Assembly (NCBI GenBank): GCA_017961685.1
Contig: JAGCWW010000045.1
Location: 1-64,000, forward strand
DNA: 64,000 bases
Direction: 5' to 3'
Origin: Acholeplasmatales bacterium
Lineage (GTDB): Bacteria; Bacillota_I; Bacilli_A; Acholeplasmatales; JAEDCM01
Part shown: positions 1 through 8,308 of the stretch, piece after piece
Layout: each line of letters begins with the position of its first letter
Numbering within the stretch: the first letter of the stretch is position 1
Translations under genes and position numbers: made by a program
The notes under the pieces: generated by a model
Told to the model about the DNA's origin: nothing
What the model saw: only the letters and a program-made list of their open reading frames with translations
The model's database searches: none

Positions 1-75
1 GTTAGAAACTTGTAAGATTAATTTTGATATCAATTTATTAAAATAATCATCGGCAGGATTATTTTAAATTTTTTT

Positions 76-97
76 ACCCCTAGATTAGGGGTTTTTG
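76..97 (+). terminator. Intrinsic terminator of a gene left of the window
   Basis: A 7-bp stem (ACCCCTA / TAGGGGT, loop GAT) is followed by TTTTT on the plus strand. No T-run follows on the minus strand. The gene it serves lies outside the window. The rest of bases 1-235 is AT-rich; the only other signal is a TATAAT box at 213-218 just before the first gene. Confidence 0.75.
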
Positions 98-235
98 GTG
101 TTTTACTAAAATTAGCACTTGATTAATAATAGTAAATCACCTAATTTATTATAACATAAAAACTAATCGCAAATAATTGAATTATTTTAAAGAAATAAAA
201 AAATAAATACTATATAATTAAATTGGGGTGATATA

Positions 236-868
236 ATGCAAGGTATTAAAAACTATAAATTCCCAGATGAATTAATTGTAGTAGCTCATTCTGTAGATAG
301 ACCTATCCATAAAGTTGCTAGAATCGTTCCTGGTTTAGCTTTTATTGTTGGAGGATTCTTTATTCTTCTTTTTGAAATATGGTCTTATAATGATGACTTA
401 TATTTATGGAGAGAAGGTTTAGCATATGATACTAAACCACAATTTGGTTTTGTAAGAATCTTTATACCTGTTTTATTAATTTCAATTGGCTTAATCTTAC
501 TATTAGTTATAAATTATCTAAATCACTTATCAAGAATAGGTGCTAAAGGAGATAATGCGATTAGTTATGATCCTTCTAGAGATTTATTATTAGTTAGAAG
601 ATATGATTTAACTTATGAAATTCCTTTTTTAAAGATAACAGATATTGATTGTAGAAGATGTATGTTTTCTAGAGATTCATCTACTACAACAGTATTAATT
701 GGTGGACAATACGTTAAAAAGACAACTTATTGGGAAACAAATATAAGAAAAATAGTTATTAGATTTAATAATAAAGGCAATCTTGATGTAGTTAGTGTGC
801 CTGTAGAATCAGGAGATAATGTCTATTCATTTTTAAAAGAAAACCTAGAAGGAAGAAAAAATGGATAG
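236..868 (+). CDS. Small membrane protein, two TM helices, PH-like cytoplasmic domain
   Basis: 210 aa, family not recognised with certainty. Two hydrophobic segments are visible (about residues 30-46 and 72-95). The soluble C-terminal half is rich in beta-type hydrophobic/charged alternation (residues 110-200), which resembles the small bacterial PH-like domains found after two TM helices; that is inference. The start is ATG 236 behind GGGGTGA. A TATAAT box at 213-218 would put the transcription start almost on the Shine-Dalgarno. The gene stands alone, facing a convergent neighbour across a bidirectional terminator. No catalytic motif is seen. Confidence 0.7.
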   Translation: MQGIKNYKFPDELIVVAHSVDRPIHKVARIVPGLAFIVGGFFILLFEIWSYNDDLYLWREGLAYDTKPQFGFVRIFIPVLLISIGLILLLVINYLNHLSRIGAKGDNAISYDPSRDLLLVRRYDLTYEIPFLKITDIDCRRCMFSRDSSTTTVLIGGQYVKKTTYWETNIRKIVIRFNNKGNLDVVSVPVESGDNVYSFLKENLEGRKNG

Positions 869-870
869 AA

Positions 871-902
871 AAATACGCTGGAATTCAGCGTATTATTTTT
901 TA
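871..902. terminator. Bidirectional terminator between convergent genes
   Basis: A 9-bp stem (AATACGCTG / CAGCGTATT, loop GAATT) has T-rich tracts on both sides, so it can end both the plus-strand gene (stop at 866-868) and the minus-strand gene (stop at 905). Confidence 0.8.
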
Positions 903-904
903 TT

Positions 905-1504
905 CTATCCCCAAGGATTTTGTGATTTAGGAACCTTAATACTAACCATGATTAATTGATCCCATAAGTACCACTTACCGTTAGCTGTTCTTAAAGTGAT
1001 TTGTCTTTCAGAATCAGCTCCACCTGAGTTTAAGTGTAATGTACAATATGTATCTTGTTCATATGAATGAGAGTTACTGAAGATTTCTAGTGTATAAGGT
1101 TTAGTTGGAACATATTCAGTTTCTGGAGTTGCTCCATTGAAATATGAAATAGCAATGAATTCACCATTCTTTTCTTTAATTCTATCTCTAAAGAATTGTT
1201 TTTCTCTTTCAACTAATTCACCTTTAGGTCCTCTTAAGAAGTTAAGACATTTAATTCCTTCTTCTTCGTTCTTAGTATAAATAACTAATCCTAGAACTGT
1301 TAAAGCTGCAGTTTTGTATGGAGTATCAAGTGTTGCTTCACTTAATTGCTTTAATTCTTCACAAGTAGTAGGTAGTGTTGTGAATGTGAACTTTTCAGTT
1401 CCTTGTTGTTTTTTAACTGAATGAGCACCTTTCTTTACGCCTTTTTCAGCTTCATTCTTTGCTTCTCTCTTAAATAATCTTTTCAAACTATCAAAAAATC
1501 CCAT
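905..1504 (-). CDS. Hypothetical cytoplasmic protein, DUF6935-like
   Basis: 199 aa. The N-terminus is short and basic (about residues 1-36, many Lys/Arg/Glu), followed by a compact domain ending in beta-type sequence with several Trp/Tyr (KWYLWDQLI near residue 180). No signal peptide or TM helix. From memory it resembles the DUF6935 group of gut Firmicutes; no function is known to me. ATG is preceded by AAAAGGAGG. Its promoter (1562-1590) contains a palindrome, and an 8-bp inverted repeat sits in the short leader, so regulated expression is plausible. Confidence 0.65.
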   Translation of the reverse strand: MGFFDSLKRLFKREAKNEAEKGVKKGAHSVKKQQGTEKFTFTTLPTTCEELKQLSEATLDTPYKTAALTVLGLVIYTKNEEEGIKCLNFLRGPKGELVEREKQFFRDRIKEKNGEFIAISYFNGATPETEYVPTKPYTLEIFSNSHSYEQDTYCTLHLNSGGADSERQITLRTANGKWYLWDQLIMVSIKVPKSQNPWG

Positions 1505-1529
1505 AATGTGCCTCCTTTTTTTGCTTAAA

Positions 1530-1590
1530 TTTGAAATAATATTGATTTCAAAATCATTTTTAGTATACCATAAATTAACGTTAATAACAA
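1530..1590 (-). promoter_or_regulatory. Promoter with two dyad elements for the 905-1504 gene
   Basis: On the minus strand TTGTTA (1590-1585), a 17-base spacer and TATACT (1567-1562), with an upstream TG, form a good housekeeping promoter. The spacer contains the perfect palindrome TTAACGTTAA (1575-1584). Just downstream of the expected start lies an exact inverted repeat, TTTGAAAT / ATTTCAAA with a 7-base gap (1530-1552), at operator position. The regulator is unknown. Confidence 0.6.
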
Positions 1591-1638
1591 TATAGTTAGA
1601 TAATAAATATATCTAAAATTATAAATTATATAGTATAT

Positions 1639-1670
1639 AAAAAAATGCCCGATAAAATCGAGCATTTTAT
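1639..1670 (-). terminator. Terminator after the three-lipoprotein operon
   Basis: On the minus strand, a stem AAAATGC-CGA pairs with TCG-GCATTTT and is followed by a run of seven T. It lies just beyond the stop of the 1673-3418 gene. Confidence 0.75.
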
Positions 1671-1672
1671 TT

Positions 1673-3418
1673 TTATTGAACTAATTTATAAACTGTTAAT
1701 GTATAAGAATCTTCAGTTACATTAGTTGTTGCGTAGAAGTATGGTACATTATATACTCCATCATCATATTGAGTATATGTTGAAATATTTGTAGCTTCTT
1801 CTATTTTACCAATTTCTTCATTTGTTAATAAATCGTAGAATGTGAATGTGAAAGCATCATATGTAAAGTCTGCATCATAATCAATTAATTCAGCTTCAAC
1901 ATAACGACGTTGAGTATAATATCTATATGATTCAGAAACATTATCTACTGTATAAGTTTTGTTATAGTTAATAAAATCAGCATAATCATAATCTACTATT
2001 TCGTTATTTACTAATTCACCTTTTTCGAAAGTCATTAAATGACTATCTCCAGTCTTAGCATCAACATAAAAGAAATTATATCCACCAAATGAAGTAGTTT
2101 CATAGCTACTATATGAATAAGTTTCTTCTCTAACTAGATTTCCCTTGAAATCATAGATAGCAAATCTTTTACGTGCATTATCAGCAATAATAATTACTTT
2201 TGCTTTTTCAATGATTTGACTATATCCAGAATAAGTTTTCTTAATGATACCATTCTTATCTGTGAAATATACATTTCCATTATTAGAATCTTCTAAGTAA
2301 TATCCATTTTCTAAATCCCAGTATGAATATTGATTATAAATATATTTTGCTGAATCTTGAATGTTTTTTAGACTTTTATCAACAATGAAATCAACTGTTT
2401 CAATTTCCATATTTCCTTTTACTAAGCTAGCGCCTAAAACAATAGTTTTATCATCATATTCCATTGTATCAATATCTTTTAGGAAATATTCATAATTATC
2501 TAATCTCTTATATGATCCATCTTTAAATGTAATTTCATATGTATCAACTACATATTTATTTCCTTTAGAATCAATTACATCATAAACAGTTTCGCTAGTA
2601 GTTTTATTCATAATTTGAAGTAGTGCCTTATCATTAGTTTTGATGCATTCAACATCATCTGCTTCATAAGTCATTTCAAATATAGTACTTAATGTCTTAT
2701 AATCAGTAACAGAGAAATAATCGTTATTATAATTTACTCTATATCCACCTGAACCTAAATCATATTTATCGCCTTTTTTAACGATAATAGCTTCTTCTTC
2801 ATTTATACTCTTGAAAGTATAATGTGTCTTATCATAGTCTTTTCCATCAGCTTTGCCTTTTTCATTCTTCTTTTGAGGAACAGTTACTTTGTAATAGAAA
2901 ACACTATTATCTGTATCATTTTCACTCTTAACAATGAATTTAACAATCTTTTCTTCATATACATCATTCTTATCGATAGCTGTAATTTTAATAATTTCAG
3001 TACTTAATTTCTTATACTTTCCTCTTTCAAAGATAGTTTGACCATTTGCACCAATTATTTGTCTAGTTCTATCTTCATCATCATAAGTAATTGATAAGAT
3101 TTCACCTTCACCATATGCTACTACATTATATATTTTTTCAGTTGTCTTAAAGATTTCTTTACCATAGCTAACATCATAAATAACATATTCATCAGCTGGG
3201 GAAATATATCTAATAATACTGCCATAGATTCTTGAATAACTCTTAACTTCAAGTTGTGCTGTTTGAGTTATACTCTTATATTGCACGTAACTGTCACTAC
3301 CATTAAGTTTATTAATACCTGCTCCATTTAATAAAGCATTTTTCTTGCTACAACCAGCAAGAGTAAATCCTAGTGCTACTGTAGAAACTAGGATTAAAGA
3401 TTTTTTAAATAATTTCAT
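1673..3418 (-). CDS. Surface lipoprotein, paralogue 3 of a tandem trio
   Basis: 581 aa. A lipoprotein signal peptide ends in the lipobox LAGC (Cys23), then a Lys/Asn-rich stretch; the rest should be anchored outside the cell. The body is rich in Tyr/Asp/Lys with repeated beta-hairpin-like units (for example TYEITFKDGSYKR and DNYEYFLKDI), which suggests a propeller or beta-helix-like fold. It matches the two genes upstream in length, start and the block 'YxYxF..DG....L..Y.YFLK', so the three are paralogues. No enzyme motif seen. The start follows GGAGGTG; spacing to the upstream gene is 13 bp. Confidence 0.75.
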   Translation of the reverse strand: MKLFKKSLILVSTVALGFTLAGCSKKNALLNGAGINKLNGSDSYVQYKSITQTAQLEVKSYSRIYGSIIRYISPADEYVIYDVSYGKEIFKTTEKIYNVVAYGEGEILSITYDDEDRTRQIIGANGQTIFERGKYKKLSTEIIKITAIDKNDVYEEKIVKFIVKSENDTDNSVFYYKVTVPQKKNEKGKADGKDYDKTHYTFKSINEEEAIIVKKGDKYDLGSGGYRVNYNNDYFSVTDYKTLSTIFEMTYEADDVECIKTNDKALLQIMNKTTSETVYDVIDSKGNKYVVDTYEITFKDGSYKRLDNYEYFLKDIDTMEYDDKTIVLGASLVKGNMEIETVDFIVDKSLKNIQDSAKYIYNQYSYWDLENGYYLEDSNNGNVYFTDKNGIIKKTYSGYSQIIEKAKVIIIADNARKRFAIYDFKGNLVREETYSYSSYETTSFGGYNFFYVDAKTGDSHLMTFEKGELVNNEIVDYDYADFINYNKTYTVDNVSESYRYYTQRRYVEAELIDYDADFTYDAFTFTFYDLLTNEEIGKIEEATNISTYTQYDDGVYNVPYFYATTNVTEDSYTLTVYKLVQ

Positions 3419-3431
3419 CTTCGGGCACCTC

Positions 3432-5183
3432 CTAGTTTAATGTAGTAGAAGTTTCGATATAATAAGTACCGTCTTCTGTTGTAATTGTTAAGAAATAACA
3501 TGTTGAAGAATTACTTTCTGATAAGTTAGTAACTTTTTCATATTTCTTTAATAAAGTTCCGTCGTATGAATAAACTTCAACTACGTAATCTTCACCTTCA
3601 ACATATTCTACTAAGTAGATATTACGGTTAATTAATGCGTTTGTTATTAAAGCGTATTTAGTACCTTCTTTTAATCCACTAATTTTACTAGCTGTTTGGT
3701 AATAACCATCATATTTTTCACCAATAATATTTACTTTTCCATCTTTAGTATTCATTAAATAAACTTCACCATCACGTAAAACCATCATGTTTTCGTTTTT
3801 ATATCTACCAATTACATAATATGTTGATGTAACATCTTCAATAGCTTTTAAATCGAAATCTACGAAGTAACCTTCTGTTGAATAACCTGATTGTTTTACA
3901 AACATTGTTTTACCTGCAATACTAATATAGTTCATAGAAGAAATAATAACTTTTCCTTTTGAATCTATAATTGTAGCACCTTCATCATATAAAACATATT
4001 TTTCATCGCCAATATAAGCTAATTCACCTTTTTCACCAATTCTACTTGATAAAATATTACCTTTTGAATCAAGTGTTGCTGAAATAGTAACTGGTTCTAA
4101 TCTCTTATCTGTAATAGGTCTTAATGTAGCGTAAACACCAGCTGCATAATCTCTATCTTGTTTTTCTGAATATCCAGGAACATAATCAAATCCAGTAAGA
4201 AGATATTTGTAATCTTTAATTTCTGTTTTAGTTCCTGTCTTTAAATCAAATGTATAAGATTTTAATAGATAATAGTTTGTTCCATCTGAATAAGTGTAAT
4301 CATCATTAATTGTTACTGCCTTTTCAGTTTGGAAGAATACTCTATCATCTAGAGCGAATGTTTCTTCTAGATCTTCATCATCAAATGATAAAGTTGAAAT
4401 AACCTTATTATCTAAATCTCTAACGATTACAGAATCATCTCCATAATAAACATTGTAATCTTTAACAGGAGTAACTTTTAAAGCTTTACTATTTACTCCA
4501 CCTCTAGAATAATCAATATCATCATCATCTGCTAATTTTTCTCTATTCTTTACAGTCTTAGTAATTAATCCTTTTTTAAGTTCAATTGTTGTATCAAAGA
4601 TATATAATTCTTGTCCTTCAGTAGTAGTTACAAAGAAGAAATCATAGAATAACACATCTCCTACAGTTCTACTACTATAATCATTAATAATTCTATCTGT
4701 AACATCTAAACTAATTGATGATGCTTCCATTTTTTCAATTACAGTATTTCCAAATGTATCAATTACCATTTTCTTTCCTGTATTAAAATAAATTAAGATG
4801 TAGCCATAATTGTTTATGAAACCAATTGGACTAATATTTGATACTCTTTCACTTTCATCAGTTGGAATATCAATTGTTGCGCCTAGATTCTTTAGGTACA
4901 TAGAATATTTACCATTTGCTGAATCAGTTATTAAAGCATAATAATTATTCTTATAACCAATACTAATTTCTCCATTATTTAATACATCATGTAGTACTAC
5001 TTCTGGATATGTAAGATTAGTATTTGCGTTTCTCTTTGCATAAGCTTGAATATCTTTATTTGTATAGATATTTGTTGAATTTGTTGAACCATTATCAGTT
5101 TTCTTTGTACATGAAGCTAATATTGCACAGAAAGATAAAGATAATATACAAGCTAAAGATTTTTTAATTAAACTTCTCTTCAT
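3432..5183 (-). CDS. Surface lipoprotein, paralogue 2 of a tandem trio
   Basis: 583 aa with signal peptide and lipobox LASC (Cys25). The mature part begins with an Asn/Thr/Ser-rich linker and continues as Tyr/Asp/Thr-rich beta-type sequence. The block SYTFDLKTGTKTEIKDYKYL aligns with NYEYFLKDI in the downstream paralogue and with SYDYLTSKVTEVKNFKYYI in the upstream one. Middle gene of three with 12-13 bp gaps and its own strong AGGAGG site, so co-transcribed. Function unknown; a surface binding or sensing role is only a guess. Confidence 0.75.
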   Translation of the reverse strand: MKRSLIKKSLACILSLSFCAILASCTKKTDNGSTNSTNIYTNKDIQAYAKRNANTNLTYPEVVLHDVLNNGEISIGYKNNYYALITDSANGKYSMYLKNLGATIDIPTDESERVSNISPIGFINNYGYILIYFNTGKKMVIDTFGNTVIEKMEASSISLDVTDRIINDYSSRTVGDVLFYDFFFVTTTEGQELYIFDTTIELKKGLITKTVKNREKLADDDDIDYSRGGVNSKALKVTPVKDYNVYYGDDSVIVRDLDNKVISTLSFDDEDLEETFALDDRVFFQTEKAVTINDDYTYSDGTNYYLLKSYTFDLKTGTKTEIKDYKYLLTGFDYVPGYSEKQDRDYAAGVYATLRPITDKRLEPVTISATLDSKGNILSSRIGEKGELAYIGDEKYVLYDEGATIIDSKGKVIISSMNYISIAGKTMFVKQSGYSTEGYFVDFDLKAIEDVTSTYYVIGRYKNENMMVLRDGEVYLMNTKDGKVNIIGEKYDGYYQTASKISGLKEGTKYALITNALINRNIYLVEYVEGEDYVVEVYSYDGTLLKKYEKVTNLSESNSSTCYFLTITTEDGTYYIETSTTLN

Positions 5184-5195
5184 TTTCTTTACCTC

Positions 5196-6836
5196 CTATT
5201 CAAAGTATACTAGCATATCAATTCCGCTAGCATCTGTAATTGTGTAATAGTTAATTTCTGTATTAGAATCATAATATAACTTTTGAACTGTCGCAGTATC
5301 TTCATATTCAAAATCAATCTTAGTTAATGTTGAATCATATGAATATAGTTCATACATATTTGTTTCCTCATTATGAAGATATAAAGCACCATCTTCAATA
5401 ACTTCATAACCTTTCATATTAACAACGCTAATAGCACCATTTTTGATTTCAACAAATACTTTATTACCTCTTGAATCTTTTCCAGTATATTTGCTTAAAT
5501 TAACCATATTTATATTAGTAATAGTCATTAATGTTTTACCAGTAGCATCCTTGAAGCTTCCTGAACCAGCCTTATTTGTCTCAACAGTAATACCATCATA
5601 ATAAATACCGTAATAAACATCTTTGATTTCACCCTTACTACTATATTCAACTGTTGTAGTTGAGCCTAAATCACCAATGAAATAATCATAATATTTATCT
5701 CCATCTTGAACAAATCTATCTCCAGAGAATTGTAGTCTTTCATGGATACTGATTTTACCATTACCTTTAATTAAAGCAACTTTCTTAAATCCTGAATCTA
5801 ATTCTTTTGTACTACTAAAATCATATACACTACAAATACTTCCACTTACTACTATATTGCCATTTTCGTTTTCTGTAACATAAGGCATAATACTAGACTT
5901 AATGTAATATTTGAAGTTTTTAACTTCTGTTACTTTTGATGTTAGATAATCATATGAATATGTCTTTACAACATAATATTCTCCATCTAGGAAGAAATCA
6001 TATCTATCATTCTTACCAACCTTCTTAACAGATTGATAAAGAGCACATCCATTACTCATTACATAGGCACTACCTAAAGTTTTAAATACATTAACAATTT
6101 TGCCTTTCTTATAGATATAAACTTTACCATCAAAATTTCTTAATGTATATCCATCTAGACCAACATAACCACCATCATAGTAGTATTCTTTAGATTTTCC
6201 ATACTTTTCTTCAAATTCATTATCTTTTAGGTAATAAAATTTAATTCCTTTTAAATCTTCTTCTTTAACAACATAGTAATAAACTGTTACATCTTCATAC
6301 TCGCCGTCATGGAAGTTTTGATAACGTAAGCTATAAGTATAAACTGTATATGAGCTTGAAATATCTGTTTGAATTTCATAATTACCTTCCTCATAAGTGT
6401 TGAAGAATCCTGGGAATGCTTTTTCATAGATTGGTGTACCATCTAAGAAATAAGCAGCATATCCTTCATCACCTAATTCGTTTGTAGGATATTCGCAGAT
6501 AATTAAATCATCTTCAATACTGATGCTTGTCATATCTTCTTTCTCTAATGTTAAAACTAATTTGTCTTCTAATTTTAAGTTGTAAACATAATATTTATCA
6601 TCATCTTCAGCAATAACCATATAGCCTTCAGATTTAACTATTTGCTTATCTTCAAATACTGTTACAACTTTAGTTTTTGGTTTAAAACTTTCTTTTAATT
6701 CACTAAGTGGAGTTGAATAAGAACTTAGAATATCTTTATTAACAAGATTTTCGTTTTCGCTCTTTTTACCACATGCTGTCATTAATACTGCAAGTGAACA
6801 GATAGATGCTAAACCAAATATTCTTTTGATTTTCAT
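5196..6836 (-). CDS. Surface lipoprotein, paralogue 1 of a tandem trio
   Basis: 546 aa, first gene of the operon. Signal peptide with lipobox MTAC (Cys22) and a Lys/Glu/Asn-rich start of the mature protein. Repeated Tyr-rich hairpin units occur throughout. It shares the central 'YSYDYLTSKVTEVKNFKYYI' block with its two downstream neighbours. Start ATG 6836 follows AAGGAGAG. The promoter at 6887-6915 is close to consensus. Unknown function; no transporter or enzyme genes lie in the operon. Confidence 0.75.
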   Translation of the reverse strand: MKIKRIFGLASICSLAVLMTACGKKSENENLVNKDILSSYSTPLSELKESFKPKTKVVTVFEDKQIVKSEGYMVIAEDDDKYYVYNLKLEDKLVLTLEKEDMTSISIEDDLIICEYPTNELGDEGYAAYFLDGTPIYEKAFPGFFNTYEEGNYEIQTDISSSYTVYTYSLRYQNFHDGEYEDVTVYYYVVKEEDLKGIKFYYLKDNEFEEKYGKSKEYYYDGGYVGLDGYTLRNFDGKVYIYKKGKIVNVFKTLGSAYVMSNGCALYQSVKKVGKNDRYDFFLDGEYYVVKTYSYDYLTSKVTEVKNFKYYIKSSIMPYVTENENGNIVVSGSICSVYDFSSTKELDSGFKKVALIKGNGKISIHERLQFSGDRFVQDGDKYYDYFIGDLGSTTTVEYSSKGEIKDVYYGIYYDGITVETNKAGSGSFKDATGKTLMTITNINMVNLSKYTGKDSRGNKVFVEIKNGAISVVNMKGYEVIEDGALYLHNEETNMYELYSYDSTLTKIDFEYEDTATVQKLYYDSNTEINYYTITDASGIDMLVYFE

Positions 6837-6886
6837 TTTCTCACTCTCCTTATATTAATAAAAATCATAATATATTTTATTACATA

Positions 6887-6915
6887 AATATAGTAAATAC
6901 AATAAAATTTGTAAA
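6887..6915 (-). promoter_or_regulatory. Promoter of the lipoprotein trio
   Basis: TTTACA (6915-6910), 17-base spacer, TATATT (6892-6887) on the minus strand; predicted leader of about 43 bases. Confidence 0.6.
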
Positions 6916-6989
6916 AAAATCGTAAATTCATATATTTTTTTGGACGGTTTTGTCTCATTTTACAATAAAGTTCGAATTATTTATTTTAT

Positions 6990-7000
6990 TATGATATAAT
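6990..7000 (+). promoter_or_regulatory. Extended -10 promoter of def
   Basis: TATGATATAAT carries the TG of an extended -10 and a perfect TATAAT (6995-7000). The -35 region (TTCGAA) is poor. The expected start is within a few bases of the GGTGA ribosome binding site at 7007. Confidence 0.6.
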
Positions 7001-7016
7001 AACTTTGGTGATAATT

Positions 7017-7607
7017 ATGATTTTAATGAAAGATATCGTTTATGAGGGCGATAAGAGACTTCATGAAGTATGTAAACCTGTTGAATTACCTATTAGTGAT
7101 GAGGATGCGAATACTTTAAGAAGTTTATTAGAATATGTTGTTAACTCTCAAGATGAAGAATTTGTAAATAAATATAATGTTAGACCAGCTGTAGGACTTG
7201 CGGCTCCTCAAATTGGTGTTATGAAAAGAATGTTTGCCATCGTTTGCTATGATGAAAATGATAAATTATTTGTTCTTCCACTAGTTAATCCTAAAATCTT
7301 AGAACATAGTGAAGAAAAAGTATATTTAAATGGTGGTGAAGGATGCATTAGTGTTAAACGTCCAACATCAGGACTTACACCTAGATGGAAATGGGTAAGA
7401 ATTGAAGCCCTACAATGGAATTATAAGAGAAAAGTATTTGAGAAAATCCGTACTAAACTTGAAGGATATATCTCTATTGTTTTCCAACATGAATACGATC
7501 ATTTAGATGGAATATTATATGTTGATAAAATGTATAATAAGCTTCCTGATTGTAAGCCTGTTGTTGAAGAAGCTGAAGAAGAAAATGAAAAACCAGAAGA
7601 GAATTAA
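7017..7607 (+). CDS. def: Peptide deformylase
   Basis: 196 aa from ATG 7017. Removes the formyl group from the N-terminal Met of new proteins, using a divalent metal. All three family motifs are present: GLAAPQIG (60-67), EGCIS with metal ligand Cys110, and QHEYDH (157-162) with His158, Glu159 and His162. An in-frame TTG at 7005 was rejected because GGTGA at 7007 is correctly placed for ATG 7017, and type-2 deformylases typically begin 'M-x-MKDI'. The C-terminus is an acidic tail ending EKPEEN that is encoded by the gene's own terminator stem. Single-gene transcript. Confidence 0.95.
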   Translation: MILMKDIVYEGDKRLHEVCKPVELPISDEDANTLRSLLEYVVNSQDEEFVNKYNVRPAVGLAAPQIGVMKRMFAIVCYDENDKLFVLPLVNPKILEHSEEKVYLNGGEGCISVKRPTSGLTPRWKWVRIEALQWNYKRKVFEKIRTKLEGYISIVFQHEYDHLDGILYVDKMYNKLPDCKPVVEEAEEENEKPEEN

Positions 7608-7627
7608 TCTTCTAGGTTTTTTATTTT
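7578..7627 (+). repeat. Direct repeat, copy 1 (3' end of def)
   Basis: About 50 bases beginning GAAGAAAATGAAAAACCAGA recur at 8259-8308 with few differences. Both copies cover a C-terminus ending ENEKPEEN, the stop codon and the terminator. Confidence 0.75.
7591..7623 (+). terminator. Terminator overlapping the def stop codon
   Basis: AACCAGAAGA (7591-7600) pairs with TCTTCT-A-GGTT (7608-7618), with the TAA stop in the loop and seven T after. The 5' arm is coding sequence. Confidence 0.8.
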
Positions 7628-7658
7628 ATAGTATAATAAAAATGTGGGGGTGAAAAAA

Positions 7659-8288
7659 ATGAAAACAATATTAATTCGTTTATCAAGTTTCATTTTATTA
7701 ATAACAGCTGGAATAATATTTTTTGTATTTGATAACAAAAAAATAAGTACTGCTTTCTTATTTCTTTTTCATATTAGCTTATTAATAGATGTAATAGACT
7801 CTTCAACTAAATATTTTAAAACAATTATGTTTCTTTATCTAGTTTCGAAATTTGGCTTTTTTTCTGTATGGCTTTTACTAAGTTTTTTCTTTAAACAAAA
7901 CAGCGGTGTTCCATCATTAGTTATTTTTTTTACAGGAATTGATTATATAGTACTTGAAGTTTTAGGTTCAATATTTACTTACTGTTTTTCTTATTTTATG
8001 GAAGAAGAATATGGTGCAGAACCAAAAGACGCTTTCTTTAAAGGTTATTTATCATATGGAATTCCAAAAACACTTTTTGGAATACTATTAATAATCTATG
8101 CAAAAATAGTTTCTAATCACTATTATGATGCCCCTAAAACTACTTTTTTAGCCAATATCATGGGAATAATATGCATGATATCTGGCATAGTATATTTAGT
8201 TATATTTATTCTAGGCATGAAAAACTACATTAAAGCAAAACAAATAAAAGAATCATTTGAAGAAAATGAAAAACCAGAAGAAAATTAA
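7659..8288 (+). CDS. Polytopic membrane protein of unknown function
   Basis: 209 aa from ATG 7659, about five or six TM helices, basic N-terminus. GTG 7644 is in frame but lies inside the strong GGGGGTG ribosome binding site, so ATG 7659 is preferred. A TATAAT box lies at 7633-7638, giving a very short leader. The last residues (ENEKPEEN) equal the tail of the upstream def product although the proteins are unrelated; the shared part is terminator-coded. No family recognised. Confidence 0.7.
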   Translation: MKTILIRLSSFILLITAGIIFFVFDNKKISTAFLFLFHISLLIDVIDSSTKYFKTIMFLYLVSKFGFFSVWLLLSFFFKQNSGVPSLVIFFTGIDYIVLEVLGSIFTYCFSYFMEEEYGAEPKDAFFKGYLSYGIPKTLFGILLIIYAKIVSNHYYDAPKTTFLANIMGIICMISGIVYLVIFILGMKNYIKAKQIKESFEENEKPEEN

Positions 8289-8308
8289 TCTTCTGGTTCT
8301 TTTTTTAA
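8259..8308 (+). repeat. Direct repeat, copy 2 (3' end of membrane gene)
   Basis: Second copy of the repeat at 7578-7627: the same ENEKPEEN-coding bases, TAA stop and terminator hairpin. Confidence 0.75.
8272..8305. terminator. Bidirectional terminator overlapping stop codons
   Basis: A perfect 10-bp stem AACCAGAAGA (8272-8281) / TCTTCTGGTT (8289-8298) with the plus-strand TAA in the loop. T-rich tracts on both strands serve the plus gene (ends 8288) and the convergent minus gene (ends 8305). Confidence 0.85.

Noticed and set aside
7005..7016. TTG 7005 as the def start
   Set aside because: It lies upstream of and overlaps the GGTGA site, which is correctly spaced for ATG 7017.
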